From Diplonema japonicum (taxonomy: Eukaryota > Euglenozoa > Diplonemea > Diplonemida > Diplonemidae): DNA of 64,000 bases. The stretch covers positions 374,001 through 438,000 of the forward strand of contig OZ025685.1 in NCBI GenBank assembly GCA_964019335.1, read 5' to 3'. Position numbers and translations under genes: made by a program. Positions within the stretch are counted from its first letter, which is position 1. Each line of letters opens with the position of its first letter. A model generated the notes under the pieces. That model was given only the letters and a program-made list of their open reading frames with translations. It was not told where the DNA came from and did not search any database. Below, piece by piece: positions 1 to 9,551 of this stretch.

Positions 1-15
1 AAGCTGGACGAAGCT

Positions 16-58
<43 letters not shown>

Positions 59-403
59 CTCTACCCCCTCCCCCCGTGTTGCTGTATTTTTTTTTGTTTT
101 TTTTTGCTCTCCGGGAAAAAAAAAAAGCCAAGGTTTTCTTCTTATTGGAAGATACAAACGTCAGCTAGGCACTTCGGTGTGGTAGCAGGGAACGACAGCA
201 TCAAATTTTGTTTGTGATCCGCAAAAAAAAAAAAGAAGAATTCACTTTAAGGCTCTCATGGATCGTTGTCCCCCCCCCCCTTTTTTTTCTTGGGTTTAAA
301 AAAGAATTCAAAGGATACATATTGCCATGACCCATCTTTTTTCGTCTCCTACACGACTCACTCAGACACAAACCACCCCCAAGAGTAAAGGAAGGGGGGA
401 AAT
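1..403. other. intergenic, low complexity
   Basis: I see no gene here. The stretch begins with a T run of about 42 bases (17-58) followed by alternating pyrimidine and A tracts. A CT-rich stretch with CAG near 360-365 could be a splice acceptor for the next gene, but this is weak. Confidence 0.6.
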
Positions 404-853
404 ATGAACAGCTGTTTCCAGTGCGGTAAGCAGATAAATGGCGAACACTTGCTGGTGGAGATGCCTGGGAAAGGGGAGCTGCCCGTGCACGAGGACTGCT
501 ACAATACATGCCTACCTGTGTGCGCTTGGTGCCGTGTAGAGTTGGAAGATGCCTACGTGTTATACAATGGAGAAAAATATGGCGTGGTGTCGCTGCATGA
601 AGGGTGCAGGGCTGCCTTTGTAGAGGCCAACAAGGCTACAAAGGGACCGGACAGTATACAGTCGATTACAAAACCTTCGGAGAACAAAAAGGCGGGGAAA
701 GGGAACGATCGTTTGTTCATAGATGACATGAGTCTGGGGGAGCTCCGCTTGGAGATAAACAGAAGGGGTCTAACGATTCCCGAAATACACTTAAAATCGC
801 AACAAGACCTTGCTAAGGTGTTGAGAGAAAACTGGGACGAGAAAGTCGGGTGA
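404..853 (+). CDS. LIM-like zinc-binding protein with C-terminal SAP/HeH-like segment
   Basis: This 149-residue protein has Cys/His spacing like one LIM domain: C5-x2-C8, H29-x2-C32, C36, C40-x2-C43 and H65-x2-C68. LIM domains bind two zinc ions and mediate protein contacts. The last 45 residues (from about D101) look like a small helical SAP/HeH-type fold, ending in RENWDEKVG; this part is only suggestive. A Lys/Ser-rich linker joins the halves. The start is the first in-frame ATG after a pyrimidine-rich leader. An A61 tract begins 9 bases after the stop codon. The domain call is by pattern only, and the cellular role is unknown. Confidence 0.7.
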   Translation: MNSCFQCGKQINGEHLLVEMPGKGELPVHEDCYNTCLPVCAWCRVELEDAYVLYNGEKYGVVSLHEGCRAAFVEANKATKGPDSIQSITKPSENKKAGKGNDRLFIDDMSLGELRLEINRRGLTIPEIHLKSQQDLAKVLRENWDEKVG

Positions 854-861
854 GAAAGGAA

Positions 862-862
<1 letters not shown>

Positions 863-923
<61 letters not shown>
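863..923 (+). repeat. poly(A) homopolymer, 61 bases
   Basis: This uninterrupted A run follows the stop codon of the LIM-like gene. It is encoded in the genome. It may be microsatellite expansion rather than a transcript tail. Confidence 0.9.
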
Positions 924-924
<1 letters not shown>

Positions 925-975
925 GTTATTCTTATAAAAAAAAATTTTTTTTTTTATTCATTTATTATATATATA

Positions 976-1011
976 TTTTTTTTTTCCTTCCAAAAATCCC
1001 ATCAAACCCAG
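976..1011 (+). promoter_or_regulatory. candidate splice (trans-splice) acceptor upstream of the TBC gene
   Basis: A T-rich tract (976-990) leads to an AG at 1010-1011, 17 bases before the ATG at 1029. No upstream coding exon is visible, so a spliced-leader acceptor is one explanation. A 5' UTR cis-intron is the alternative. Confidence 0.4.
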
Positions 1012-1028
1012 TCAACAAAAAAAAAAAA

Positions 1029-2205
1029 ATGAAACACAACACTGTCCTCCCTCCAGAAAGGTTGACAAAAGGCGAGGTAAAATACAAACGCAAGCTTCTA
1101 AAGCTCGTCTCGGACGGACAAATAGAACTGCTCAGAAGCGTCGCGTCAAAACGAGAGGGAGGCCTGAACTTCTCAGAAGTCCGGAGGAAAGCATGGCCCC
1201 TCTTGGTAGGCATCGACGAAAGGTCTTGCAAAAGCCTTGAAGGCACCCATTTCGACCACCCAGAAGCAACTCAAATCGACCTCGACCTAAACAGATCGCT
1301 ACACAGCATTAGCGACGATGCGATACGAGATAAATATCGGGCTTGGCTGCGGTCCATGCTTCTCAGCTCCCTGACGGCAAACGGTACACTAGAAAAACCT
1401 AGACAATACTACCAGGGGCTGCACGACATCGCGGCTGTTCTTTTACTACACTTGGGAGTCGATGTCGGTGGTGCTGTGTTAGAAAGGCTGGTAAGCTGGC
1501 ATTTAAACCCTTGGATGGAAGGGGGAAGCAAGAAATGGACCGAAGTTCTGGATCTGATCCCGAGCTTAATGCGAAAGCTGGACAGCGAACTGGGAGACGC
1601 ACTTGATCAAGGGTTGATTCGAGAAGGATTAGGTTGCACCTTTGCCCTTCCCTGGTTGATCACATGGATGACACACACTTACTCTAACAAAATTGAAATA
1701 TGTGCGCGGTTGCTCGATTATCTTCTCTCTACCACGCCCCTCACCATCGTTTACCTTTGTGCGGTGGCAGCTACTTCTCGGCGTGACTGTGTCCTTGAGC
1801 ACACCGAGACTACTATGCAATATGCCACGTTGAATTCTCTCCCGTCTTCTCCAATGCTTGAAGCTTGGATTTCTACGACGCACTCTCTCTACGCCTCCTA
1901 CCCTCCTAGGCAGTTAATTAGTAACGTTTACGGGCGGTCACCTCCTTCTGTGGTGGATCCAGAAACATCTCCTTTATTTGTGCTGCCCGCCGACCCGCAA
2001 CAAGCGCCGGTTATCATAAAGGACAGGCTCACGCAAAGTTCGAAGAGACGGAGGAGGCATAATTTGTTGGGGTATTTGGGTTCTTATATGGTATGGAAAA
2101 GGGAAGGGGGGGGGGGGGTGAAATATAATTTAGGTTGGCAGCAGCGTTGCAGTTCTTTCAGCTTACTCGTATTATTACTTTGCTCACGAAGGGGGTGCTG
2201 GATGA
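1029..2205 (+). CDS. TBC-domain Rab GTPase-activating protein, TBC1D20/Gyp8-like
   Basis: This is a Rab GAP of the TBC family. Visible features are the N-terminal RRKAWPLLVG block, a DLDLNRSL segment fitting the catalytic Arg motif (IxxDxxR), the Gln-finger motif YYQGLHD, and the downstream FALPWLITWM block. These match the ER-associated TBC1D20/Gyp8 branch, which acts on Rab1-type GTPases. A GT-AG intron at 2091-2133 joins GYLGSYM to VGSSVAVLSAYSYYYF. Splicing turns an otherwise meaningless read-through into a C-terminal hydrophobic anchor, expected for this branch, followed by FAHEGGAG and a stop at 2203-2205. The spliced product is 377 residues. The ATG directly follows an A12 run. Substrate Rab is inferred from family only. 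Confidence 0.87.
2091..2133 (+). other. spliceosomal intron, 43 nt, purine-rich
   Basis: The intron starts GTATGG, contains a G-run and ends ATTTAG. It has almost no polypyrimidine tract. Removing it restores a C-terminal membrane anchor in the TBC protein. Confidence 0.8.
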
Positions 2206-2387
2206 AAAAAAAAAAAAAAAAAAAAGGGTTTTTTTTTCTATCTTTTTCAATCAAAACCACATTTTTTTTCTTTTTTTTTTTTGTGTATGTGTATTCATCT
2301 CGAAAAGAAAATGTCGCTAATGCGCAAAAAAAAAAAAAAAAAAAAAAAATAAGAAAAAGCGAAAACAAGATGTTTCTCTCATTTTCG

Positions 2388-2391
2388 TTTT

Positions 2392-2424
<33 letters not shown>

Positions 2425-2428
2425 CCAG
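2388..2428 (+). promoter_or_regulatory. candidate splice (trans-splice) acceptor
   Basis: A long T/C tract ends in ACCAG at 2424-2428, 52 bases before the next start codon. It has the shape of a strong 3' splice site, yet no upstream coding exon is apparent. Confidence 0.42.
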
Positions 2429-2480
2429 GACTAAACCAAACCGGTATTGAAAAAATAAGGTAGGGGGGGAGGGAGAAATT

Positions 2481-3527
2481 ATGTCCCTCCCGGAGCTATT
2501 TGACTCGCAGTTGAAGCGGTACGGCGAAGAGTTGCGAGAGGCCGACCACATTGCCGAGGTGAGACGGGAGTTCAACGGGAGGTACAGAACAGGGGTGAAA
2601 CTCCGGCGGCCTGCAGGGGGCGATGTTCAGGTGGACACCTGTGTCGAGCAAATGAAGTCCCTGCTGAGAGGCGTGCGAACTTCCTTCGCCACCTTCCGCA
2701 ACAGCGTCAACTTCTTCCACAACAAGGTACGTCTCGTAGCCAAAACCATCAAAAGCGCACGCCTGCAAAAACGCACCCGCATCGCAGCCTTATTCTGCGC
2801 ATGGCTAGAATATGAAGCAGGTCTTCGCCGGGACATACAGTCAGCAAACTCCTGTCGCCCACCTGGCGAGGTCAAACAACTCATGGAAACAAAGGCACCT
2901 GACATTGACATGGCAACCCGCCAGGCAGTCTTGACAAAATTCTACCGCCAGATCAGGGTGCAGTTCCATGTGGATTTCAAAGCATGGCACCACGACAAGA
3001 ACATTCTGACAACAAGGGTGAAAAAACTGAAAACCAGCGCGCTGCTGTGGAAAGACGAGAAGGACAGCCAGAAAAAAGCTCAGGAACAGCTTGCCGCGGA
3101 ACCCCTTCCCACCCTCGCGCAAGGCAACAACACAATGATGGAACGGTTGGAAGAGGCCATTAAGGATCTCAACTGCCATCTTTGTACGGAGCCACGCTTC
3201 TCTCTCGAACCCACCAACAAAAACCTCCTCGCAATAATGGAGATAAGTAGGGATCTCGCGGTGTCACGAGCGCCGTTGTTAGAGAGTTCGTTCTGCTCGA
3301 GGCCTTCTTCGCGGGCATCTTCACGTGCTTCATCGCGGCCCTCTTCTAGACACTCGTCTTTCCTTACCCGGAAGGTCTCGCGGGTTTTGTCACGACACTC
3401 CATCTCGCGGCACTCCTTCAACAACAACACCAACAACAACCTCCCCGGAAGACCCCCCGGACACCTCCCCCCTCTTGTGCAGAAAAAATCTCAGCATCTT
3501 CTTAGGAGAAAACCGTCTGCGATCTGA
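2481..3527 (+). CDS. unrecognised basic protein with Ser/Arg-rich tail
   Basis: I do not recognise this 348-residue protein. The middle (about residues 60-240) is helical and strongly basic, with several Lys/Arg clusters. After about residue 265 it becomes a low-complexity Ser/Arg tail with repeated RPSSRASSRASS-type units, then an Asn-rich stretch and a basic C-terminus. SR-like tails occur in splicing factors and in microtubule-binding proteins, but no RNA-binding motif is visible. The reading frame is long and GC-richer than its flanks, and the start follows an AG-preceded leader, which supports a real gene. No membrane segment or signal peptide is seen. Confidence 0.7.
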   Translation: MSLPELFDSQLKRYGEELREADHIAEVRREFNGRYRTGVKLRRPAGGDVQVDTCVEQMKSLLRGVRTSFATFRNSVNFFHNKVRLVAKTIKSARLQKRTRIAALFCAWLEYEAGLRRDIQSANSCRPPGEVKQLMETKAPDIDMATRQAVLTKFYRQIRVQFHVDFKAWHHDKNILTTRVKKLKTSALLWKDEKDSQKKAQEQLAAEPLPTLAQGNNTMMERLEEAIKDLNCHLCTEPRFSLEPTNKNLLAIMEISRDLAVSRAPLLESSFCSRPSSRASSRASSRPSSRHSSFLTRKVSRVLSRHSISRHSFNNNTNNNLPGRPPGHLPPLVQKKSQHLLRRKPSAI

Positions 3528-3633
3528 TAAGAAAAAAAACGATCTTTTTTTTTTTTTTTTTTTTTTTTTTGTTTTCACAAAAAAAAAAAAAATTGAGTTT
3601 TGATTCTTAACTTCATCTCTTCGAAAGATCTGA

Positions 3634-3656
3634 GCCCCCCCCCCCCCCCCCCCCCC
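3634..3656 (+). repeat. poly(C) homopolymer of about 20 bases
   Basis: The C run lies in the short leader of the RMDN-like gene. The opposite strand is a long G run and so is prone to quadruplex formation. Confidence 0.85.
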
Positions 3657-3680
3657 GACAGACGGGAAAAAAAAAAGAAA

Positions 3681-4286
3681 ATGCAAACAATATGGAAATT
3701 CGCAGAAGGTAAGTCCAATGCTGCCGGTGAGGTGCCTGAGGGGAAGGCACACGATGCTAAGAGGTTGGCCCTCGTGAATGAGGGGTTGGGAGAGGTGGAG
3801 AAGTGTTTTGAGAAGGGGCTGCCGGGCACCGAAGGGGACCTCGGGCAGTGTTACAAGTGGAAGGCGGTGCTCTTGAGCAAATGGGGCGACATGCAAGGCA
3901 CCGCAGACAAGATCAAGAACTCCTACCACGTGAGGGACAACGCTCAGGAGGCCTGCGACCGCCTCCCCCACGACAGTGTGGCCAACCACGTACTGGGGGC
4001 CTTCTTTTTCCACGTATCCAACCTTTCTTGGGTTGAGAAGAAGGTTGCCTCTACCCTCTTCGCGACACCCCCTTCTCACACATTTACAGAGGCGCTGCCT
4101 TACCTGCACAAAGCACAAGAGGCGGAACCAACATACATCCGTAACGCTCTGATGCTAGGGGACACTTACACAAACGTAGGCAATCGTGAAGAGGCTCGCA
4201 AGTGGTACACACACTGCTCTGTGCAACAGGCCACCACCCTCATTGAGGAACCGCTTATCGCACAGTGCAAGGCAAAGGCGAAGTGA
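3681..4286 (+). CDS. regulator of microtubule dynamics (RMDN/FAM82)-like TPR protein
   Basis: The 201-residue product resembles the TPR-like helical core of the RMDN family. Matching blocks are QCYKWKAVLLSKWGD, the DKIKNSYHVRD segment, NHVLGAFFFHVSNLSWVEKK, ATPPSHTFTEALPYLHKAQE and GNREEARKWY. Animal members bind microtubules or sit at mitochondria and ER contacts; nothing in this sequence fixes the location. It is shorter than the roughly 300-470 residue animal proteins and lacks their N-terminal membrane segment. The start is the ATG following an A-rich leader. A GTAAGT near 3711 could act as a donor, but the frame stays open, so I did not splice it. Confidence 0.8.
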   Translation: MQTIWKFAEGKSNAAGEVPEGKAHDAKRLALVNEGLGEVEKCFEKGLPGTEGDLGQCYKWKAVLLSKWGDMQGTADKIKNSYHVRDNAQEACDRLPHDSVANHVLGAFFFHVSNLSWVEKKVASTLFATPPSHTFTEALPYLHKAQEAEPTYIRNALMLGDTYTNVGNREEARKWYTHCSVQQATTLIEEPLIAQCKAKAK

Positions 4287-4297
4287 TCCCCTCCCCA

Positions 4298-4361
4298 GGG
4301 CTATGTTGGAGGAAACGGATGCGGAAACGGAAACGTTTCCCCGTTTCTTGCCAAAATAGCC
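4298..4361. repeat. short palindromic element (GGGCTATGTTGG family)
   Basis: The left arm at 4298-4318 and right arm at 4341-4361 are imperfect inverted copies sharing GGCTAT..TGG and GAAACGG. The element begins 12 bases after the RMDN stop codon, probably inside its 3' UTR. The same arms recur at 6013-6228 and 56467-56489. Confidence 0.65.
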
Positions 4362-4545
4362 GCCGCGCGTCCCCCTTCTTCACTTTTTTTCAACTTTTTT
4401 TCCACGCCCTAAAAAAAACCCCGGGGGTGGGGAGGGGAGGGGTGCTAAAATGGTATGAGGTGTTAATTTTTTTTTTTTTTTTCCTGGCGAGTGATTTTTT
4501 TGTTTTGTTGTGGTACCTGTTGTTGTTTTTTTTTTTAATAGTGTT

Positions 4546-4561
4546 CCCCCTCCCCCCCCAG
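4546..4561 (+). promoter_or_regulatory. candidate splice (trans-splice) acceptor
   Basis: A C/T tract ends in CAG at 4559-4561, 59 bases before the ATG of the myristoylated protein. It is a good acceptor shape without a visible upstream exon. Confidence 0.4.
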
Positions 4562-4620
4562 ATCGACAACACAAAAAAAAAGTGGGGAGGGAAAAAAAAA
4601 AAAAAAAGAGGGGGAAAAAA

Positions 4621-5208
4621 ATGGGGTGTTGCTTTGGGAGTGACAATAATACCGCGAAAGATGACGACAAGGGAGAGCCATTGGTAGAGAGGGAGGCAAA
4701 AACACCGGAGAAGAAGGAGAAGAAGAAAGAAAGCTCAGCATCGCCGCCGCCACCCTTGTCAGAGAAGAAGACGCCGAAGAAGGAGGGGAAGGCAACACCT
4801 GCGAAGAAGGAGGAGAAGAAGAGCCCCCCCGCTAAGAAAGAAGAGAAGAAATCCCCAAAAAAAGAAACGAAGGCCGATGAGAAGAAGGAGAAGGAAAAGG
4901 AAAAAGAAAAACCGGCAGCCAAGGAGAAGGAGAAGGAAAAGGAGAAAAAGAAAGAGAAGGACGACGTCCCCCCTGCCGCGGCTGCCAATGTACCCACCAT
5001 TGATAACTCTCTACGCCTTCAAGGCAGAGGTGGAGAACTCCCTCCTCCTGCCGCTGGAACCACAAATATGACTCTTAGTTCAAAACCTTCTGAGGACGTC
5101 TCGACTAAAGGTAGGTCTGAGAAAACCGTAGCTCGGCTAAAGAGGACAAACAACTGTGTAGAAGACTGCAGGCCATCGATCGATCTGGCAACGGGGAAGC
5201 TTTGCTGA
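4621..5208 (+). CDS. predicted N-myristoylated Lys/Glu-rich protein
   Basis: The 195-residue protein begins MGCCFGS. That is a textbook N-myristoylation context (Gly2) with adjacent cysteines for palmitoylation, predicting attachment to the inner face of a membrane. Residues from about 25 to 120 are low-complexity, with KKE, PAKKEEKKSP and KEKEKEK runs of the KEKE type. The remainder is Ser/Thr-rich without a recognised domain and ends in GKLC. I cannot assign a function. Choosing the ATG at 4621 rather than earlier in-frame ATGs is decided by the MGCC motif and by the A-rich leader before it. Confidence 0.72.
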   Translation: MGCCFGSDNNTAKDDDKGEPLVEREAKTPEKKEKKKESSASPPPPLSEKKTPKKEGKATPAKKEEKKSPPAKKEEKKSPKKETKADEKKEKEKEKEKPAAKEKEKEKEKKKEKDDVPPAAAANVPTIDNSLRLQGRGGELPPPAAGTTNMTLSSKPSEDVSTKGRSEKTVARLKRTNNCVEDCRPSIDLATGKLC

Positions 5209-6012
5209 GGAAAGAAGGGAAAAAAAAAAAAAAAAAAAAGAAAAAAAAATACAAATAAATTACAACACACTCTCGTTTTAAGTAACAAAGAGTACCAAAA
5301 AAAAAAAAAAAAGTCCGATTAATACCCCTATATATAAGCTGGTGGTAGAGGGGAAAAGGAATGTAATAAAAAAAAAAGAGAAAAAAAATGTGACAACGTG
5401 GGGGGGGGGGAGATAATTAAAAGTGTCTGGGTCCTTTCTTCCCCCTCCCCCCCCGTTTCAAAAATCTAGGATAGAAGGAATACTCAAGGAAGGGCTTTGG
5501 ATGGGCTTTCAAAAAAAGGGGGGGGGGGATGTTGCATTTCATTAGCTTGAGGAGGGACACCCTTTCTTATTTGGAGAAAGAAGGGGAAAAAGCGGGGGGA
5601 GAAGGCCGACAAAACCACCGATGGTGGAGAAACCGCTGCTGAGGAGGGAATGCAGATAGTGAGGACAAGAATTCCTTTGACTCGTTTCTTTTTTTTTTTT
5701 GTTTCAGTTCAAATATTCTAGTTGTAGGGTAGGCAAATATGTAAGGTATTATTTTTTTAAAAAGAAGGTGGGGGGTATCAAAAGCCCCATTGCAAAGATG
5801 GTTTTTTTTTTTTTTTTTTCAGTTTCGCCAACGCGTTTCTAAGTCCTGGCCACCAATTTTTGGTTTTTTAATTTACCCATTCTTGGGCAAAAAAAAAAAA
5901 GGGTGGGGGTGTTGGGTCAAGGTAGAAAAGCGTTTTTTTTGGTTTTGGAAAAACTGAAAAACCACCTTTGCATGGGTTTTTTTTTTTGGGGAGGGTTTTT
6001 TTAATATTCCCT
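5209..6012. other. intergenic, no gene seen
   Basis: The stretch consists of A, T and G runs separated by short unique segments. No open frame shows protein-like composition. Confidence 0.6.
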
Positions 6013-6228
6013 AGGGCCGTGTTGGCAAGAAACGGGGAAACGTTTCCGTTCCGTATTCGTTTCCTTTTTTTTTTCCCCCTTTTTTTTTTCAGATATATAA
6101 AGGCAACGCGTTTCCTTGCCTCAGAGGAAAACGTCTTCCCTTCTTAAGGAAATGGCCCCCAAAAATAGGGAAACGTTTTGGAAAAAAAAAAAAGTTTGGA
6201 AAACGCGTTTCCTTGCCAACATAGCCCT
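6013..6228. repeat. palindromic MITE-like element
   Basis: The left arm (6013-6035) and right arm (6206-6228) are inverted copies: the left contains GTTGGCAAGAAACGG and the right CGTTTCCTTGCCAAC. The interior has several further GGAAACG/CGTTTCC pairs. It belongs to the same family as 4298-4361 and the single arm at 56467-56489. No coding capacity. Confidence 0.65.
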
Positions 6229-6605
6229 GTGGGGGTTAAGTATATCAAAAAATATTATGCATTTCTGTAAAGCCTAAGCTCAATCCCCAAATAGATTTTT
6301 TTTTTTTTCTTTTTGGAAAGATGTCCTCAGTCCTTTGAAATCGGATTTCGGGAAAGTTAGCATCAAAAGGCTCTGTTTTGCTGGCTGAACTTTAATTAGA
6401 TGCTTTATAGACATGCAGCGTAAAATTATGCAAAAAAAAAGAAGAAAAAAAGACTTGTTTTCTGGCTTCCTCCCCTTCCCCCCCTTTTTTTTCTCTATTA
6501 TCTCTTCACCCCTGGCCCTTTTTTCTTTCCCCTCCCCTCTTTCCCCCTGTCCTCTCAACGTTGTCCTACTTATTATTATTTTTTTTCTCTTTTTTTTGCT
6601 TCGGG

Positions 6606-6637
<32 letters not shown>

Positions 6638-6643
6638 CTATTT

Positions 6644-6802
6644 ACTAAATAAAAACCAGATTACCTGATTTTTTACGAGGAATTCTTTTTTTTCATGAGT
6701 AGTTGAATTTCACGAGCGAAGCGAGTGAAATTCAAAAAAAAAAAAAAAACAAGTGGGAAAAAAAGAAATTCCGAGTAAAAATCTGGCTGATTTTTATTTA
6801 GT
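6644..6802. repeat. foldback element with central GA/GNA hairpin
   Basis: The outer arms are inverted copies (ACTAAATAAAAA at 6644 and TTTTTATTTAGT ending at 6802), continuing inwards through CCAGATT and GGAATT segments. The centre (6703-6735) is a perfect hairpin: an 11-bp stem TTGAATTTCAC/GTGAAATTCAA, a GA/GA internal pair, then GC-GAA-GC. Similar tips occur at 27918-28018 and 53183-53331. Confidence 0.75.
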
Positions 6803-6869
6803 ATGATATTTTACTTAAGTTTTTGCAAAGTTAAATGAGGAAATTTCGGACACTGTGAACCCTTTATGT

Positions 6870-7136
6870 TCACTTCTGCGAAATGTTCACACTGATGTCA
6901 AGACTAAGCCTGATTGCCTGAGAAGATGATGTCAAATTGACTGTTGTAATTTGTGTCGGCACTTGATCATCGCTCTTCAGAAACTTGATCAGGTCTGACT
7001 TCCAGCCAAAACAGCAGGTTCCTTCATCAACAAGGTATTGTGCAAAAGAACGCCTGTATGCATGGCCAGTGTAACTTTCGGCATTTGCCGGCCTCAGGTG
7101 TGATGCTTGGTGGCCAGGAAACCTGGTAAAGTGCAT
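6870..7136 (-). pseudogene. tyrosine-recombinase remnant, Crypton-like
   Basis: The minus strand encodes an 88-residue fragment with YTGHAYRRSFAQYLVDEG followed by GWKSD. This matches the C-terminal GHSxRR...LL..G...GWKS region of tyrosine recombinases, the block holding a catalytic Arg and its neighbours, as seen in Crypton transposons. The rest of the catalytic domain and the nucleophilic Tyr are not recognisable. It is the only protein remnant on the minus strand that I believe. A phage-type or other YR element is the alternative. Confidence 0.5.
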
Positions 7137-7476
7137 TTATGCCTCTTTTGCCTCGGATGCCTGACTGTGTTTTGCCTCAGATAACTGGTTGTGTTTTGGG
7201 GAGGTAGAGGTGCGTCTCATATTTTGAGAACCAATTAATTTATATGTCGAGCGGCGTCTGTAAAAAACGCAACATGGCGGTGTTAGCGGCCCACCAGATG
7301 CAAAAAAAATGAAGACGAATACCGAAAAAGCCCGAAAATTGCTCAGAGTAAAAATCAGATTTTACTTTGCATTTACTGCACTTTTTTTAAGCCAAAATTC
7401 GGCCTATTACTTTGCGTTTATTCTTCACTTTGCATTTACTCGTGAACGGCAAAGTGAGTTACTTTGCGGAATTAAG

Positions 7477-7514
<38 letters not shown>

Positions 7515-7518
7515 TAGG

Positions 7519-7548
<30 letters not shown>
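7137..7548. other. intergenic; AT-rich repeat-like DNA
   Basis: It contains repeated ACTTTGCATTTACT / TTTACTTTGC motifs between 7365 and 7470, then an A-run of more than 30 bases just before the next gene. No gene is seen. Confidence 0.5.
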
Positions 7549-7549
<1 letters not shown>

Positions 7550-8103
7550 TGTCGGAACACCAAAACAGCCAGCTGAGGAAGTGCTCCATGAACCCCGCTG
7601 CTTTCGCAGCCATGTGTACCATCACCACCGGTGTAATGGTGAATGAGTACCTTCAGATTCTAAACCTTTATGGGAGCGGGCAGTGGGCGACCGGGCTTGT
7701 TCCTGTGATGGCTTTTTTACTGACCTGTGTTGTGAGCTTCGTGTGGCGGCAGAATGTTGAGGTGAATGTGCCCTTCTTGGTGGCACATTTCATGGGGGCT
7801 GCAGGATTGCTGTTTTGGTCCATCGAGTGGTGGAACACCAGCACCCGGCACAGAACTGAATACTTTGACACCCACGTTTCTTACTTCCTCATGTGCTTTG
7901 CGGTGTTGGTTCTGTCATGCTACAGATACTACGATTGCAGCAAGGAAAAGAAGATTTGGACTTCTGCCGAGCTTGCGGAACTACACAACCAGCTGTCTAT
8001 GTTGTCTCACGAACCTATTTTTGAGCCCCTTGGGAAGTCCCCGCAGGGCTCAGACGCCCCCACTTCAAGGTGTTCGGAGCCCCACCATGTCGAGTTCGTG
8101 TGA
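7549..8103 (+). CDS. four-transmembrane protein of unknown function
   Basis: The 184-residue product has four hydrophobic helices at about residues 18-42, 46-66, 74-96 and 106-128. A soluble hydrophilic tail follows, with Ser/Pro-rich sequence ending in HHVEFV. There is no cleavable signal peptide. Its size and spacing are like small tetraspan proteins, but I see no family signature. It is preceded by an A/G-rich leader with the ATG directly after an A run, as in many genes here. The coherent hydrophobicity pattern and GC-rich third positions support coding. Confidence 0.75.
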
Positions 8104-9192
8104 TTTTCTTTTTTTTTGGGGGGGGTAAAAAGATTTTGTAAAAAAAAAAAAAATAAAAAAGGGCATTGTGTCAAGCGCACCCTTTTTTTTTCTTCTTTTT
8201 TTTTTTTTTTTTTCGAAAATTTTTAAAAAGAAATATAAAAAAAAAAAGAAAAAAAAAGAAAAAAAAAGAAAAAAAAAGCAGGGAGGAATCGTGGGGGAGG
8301 GGGCTTTCTTTTCTTTTTTTTTTCCCCGCGGCTAACCTTGCCCCTTCTCGCGCTTTTCTTCTTGAGAGAATAGAAAAAAATGAAGCAAAGGAATAAAGGG
8401 GGGAGGAAAGGGACAAAACAAAGGGGGTACGGGAGAAGAGAAGAGAAGCCCCCCAAAAAAAAAGGAAGGGAGGGGGAAAAAGAACTATATTGAGATAAAG
8501 TAAATCTATCAGAGGTCTCTGTAATAGTGAAACCCTCCCCCTTCCCTTTTTTGCCTCTCTCCTTTATCTTCTCCCCCCCCCCTTTTTTTTGTGTATCCCC
8601 TTCCTCTATATTCTCCTTCTTTTTTTTTTCCTCCTATTATCGAAATGAAAACCGTTCTCTCCCCTCTGTATTCTTTTTTTCCTTCTTCCTTTCTTTTTTT
8701 TTTTTTTTTTTTTTCCCTTTTCTTTTTGAAAAGAACGAGAAATTTAAAAAAAAAAAAAAAAAAAGGAAGAGGGGAAAAAAAGGGGGGGGTGAAAATACTT
8801 TCCTTTAATTTTTGGCCCGTCTCGACGTTGGCTTTACAAAAAAAAAAAAAGAAAAAAAAAAAGAAAAGAAACAGACAAGTTTTTCTTCTTTGTTTTTTGG
8901 CAAACGCACAAAAAGGGTTCCCCACGTGGGGACCCCATTCCCCCTTCCCTTTTTCTGGAGTCAACGCTAGCACCTCCTCCCCCCCTACCTCCCCCCTACC
9001 CCATCAAAGTGATTTCCCCTCCCCCTTCTTTTAAAACTCTCTCCTAGCATATGCAAGTAACATCCCCCCCACCTGCTTTGTGAAAAAAGAATTTTTTCTT
9101 AAATTCTCTACGTAAAAATACCATTCAAAAAAAAAAAAGATTTTTTTTGTTCTTTTTTTGCTTGTATATGCATTTCTTGGTCTTAACTTTTT

Positions 9193-9258
<66 letters not shown>

Positions 9259-9510
9259 GGGACAGCAGAGGACCAAGGTCTGAACTATTGCAGTCCCCTT
9301 AAACGAGTCAAGTGAAAGGGAATGGATCTGTACTTTTTACTCCCTCACGGCATGATGAACAGCACAATGGTAACGGAAGAAATAGTGAACCAAGTGATTG
9401 TTTAGCAGTACTTACGTAAATACCGAAACTTAGCAGTTTTTTTCTCCAGCAAATGATGGCAGTGGGATAGAAACACCTACCTCTCCTTGACTCAGTTCAA
9501 ATTCCCTCTC

Positions 9511-9551
<41 letters not shown>

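Noticed and set aside
850..1032. Poly-Lys frame across the A61 tract
   Set aside because: Homopolymer translation, not a gene.
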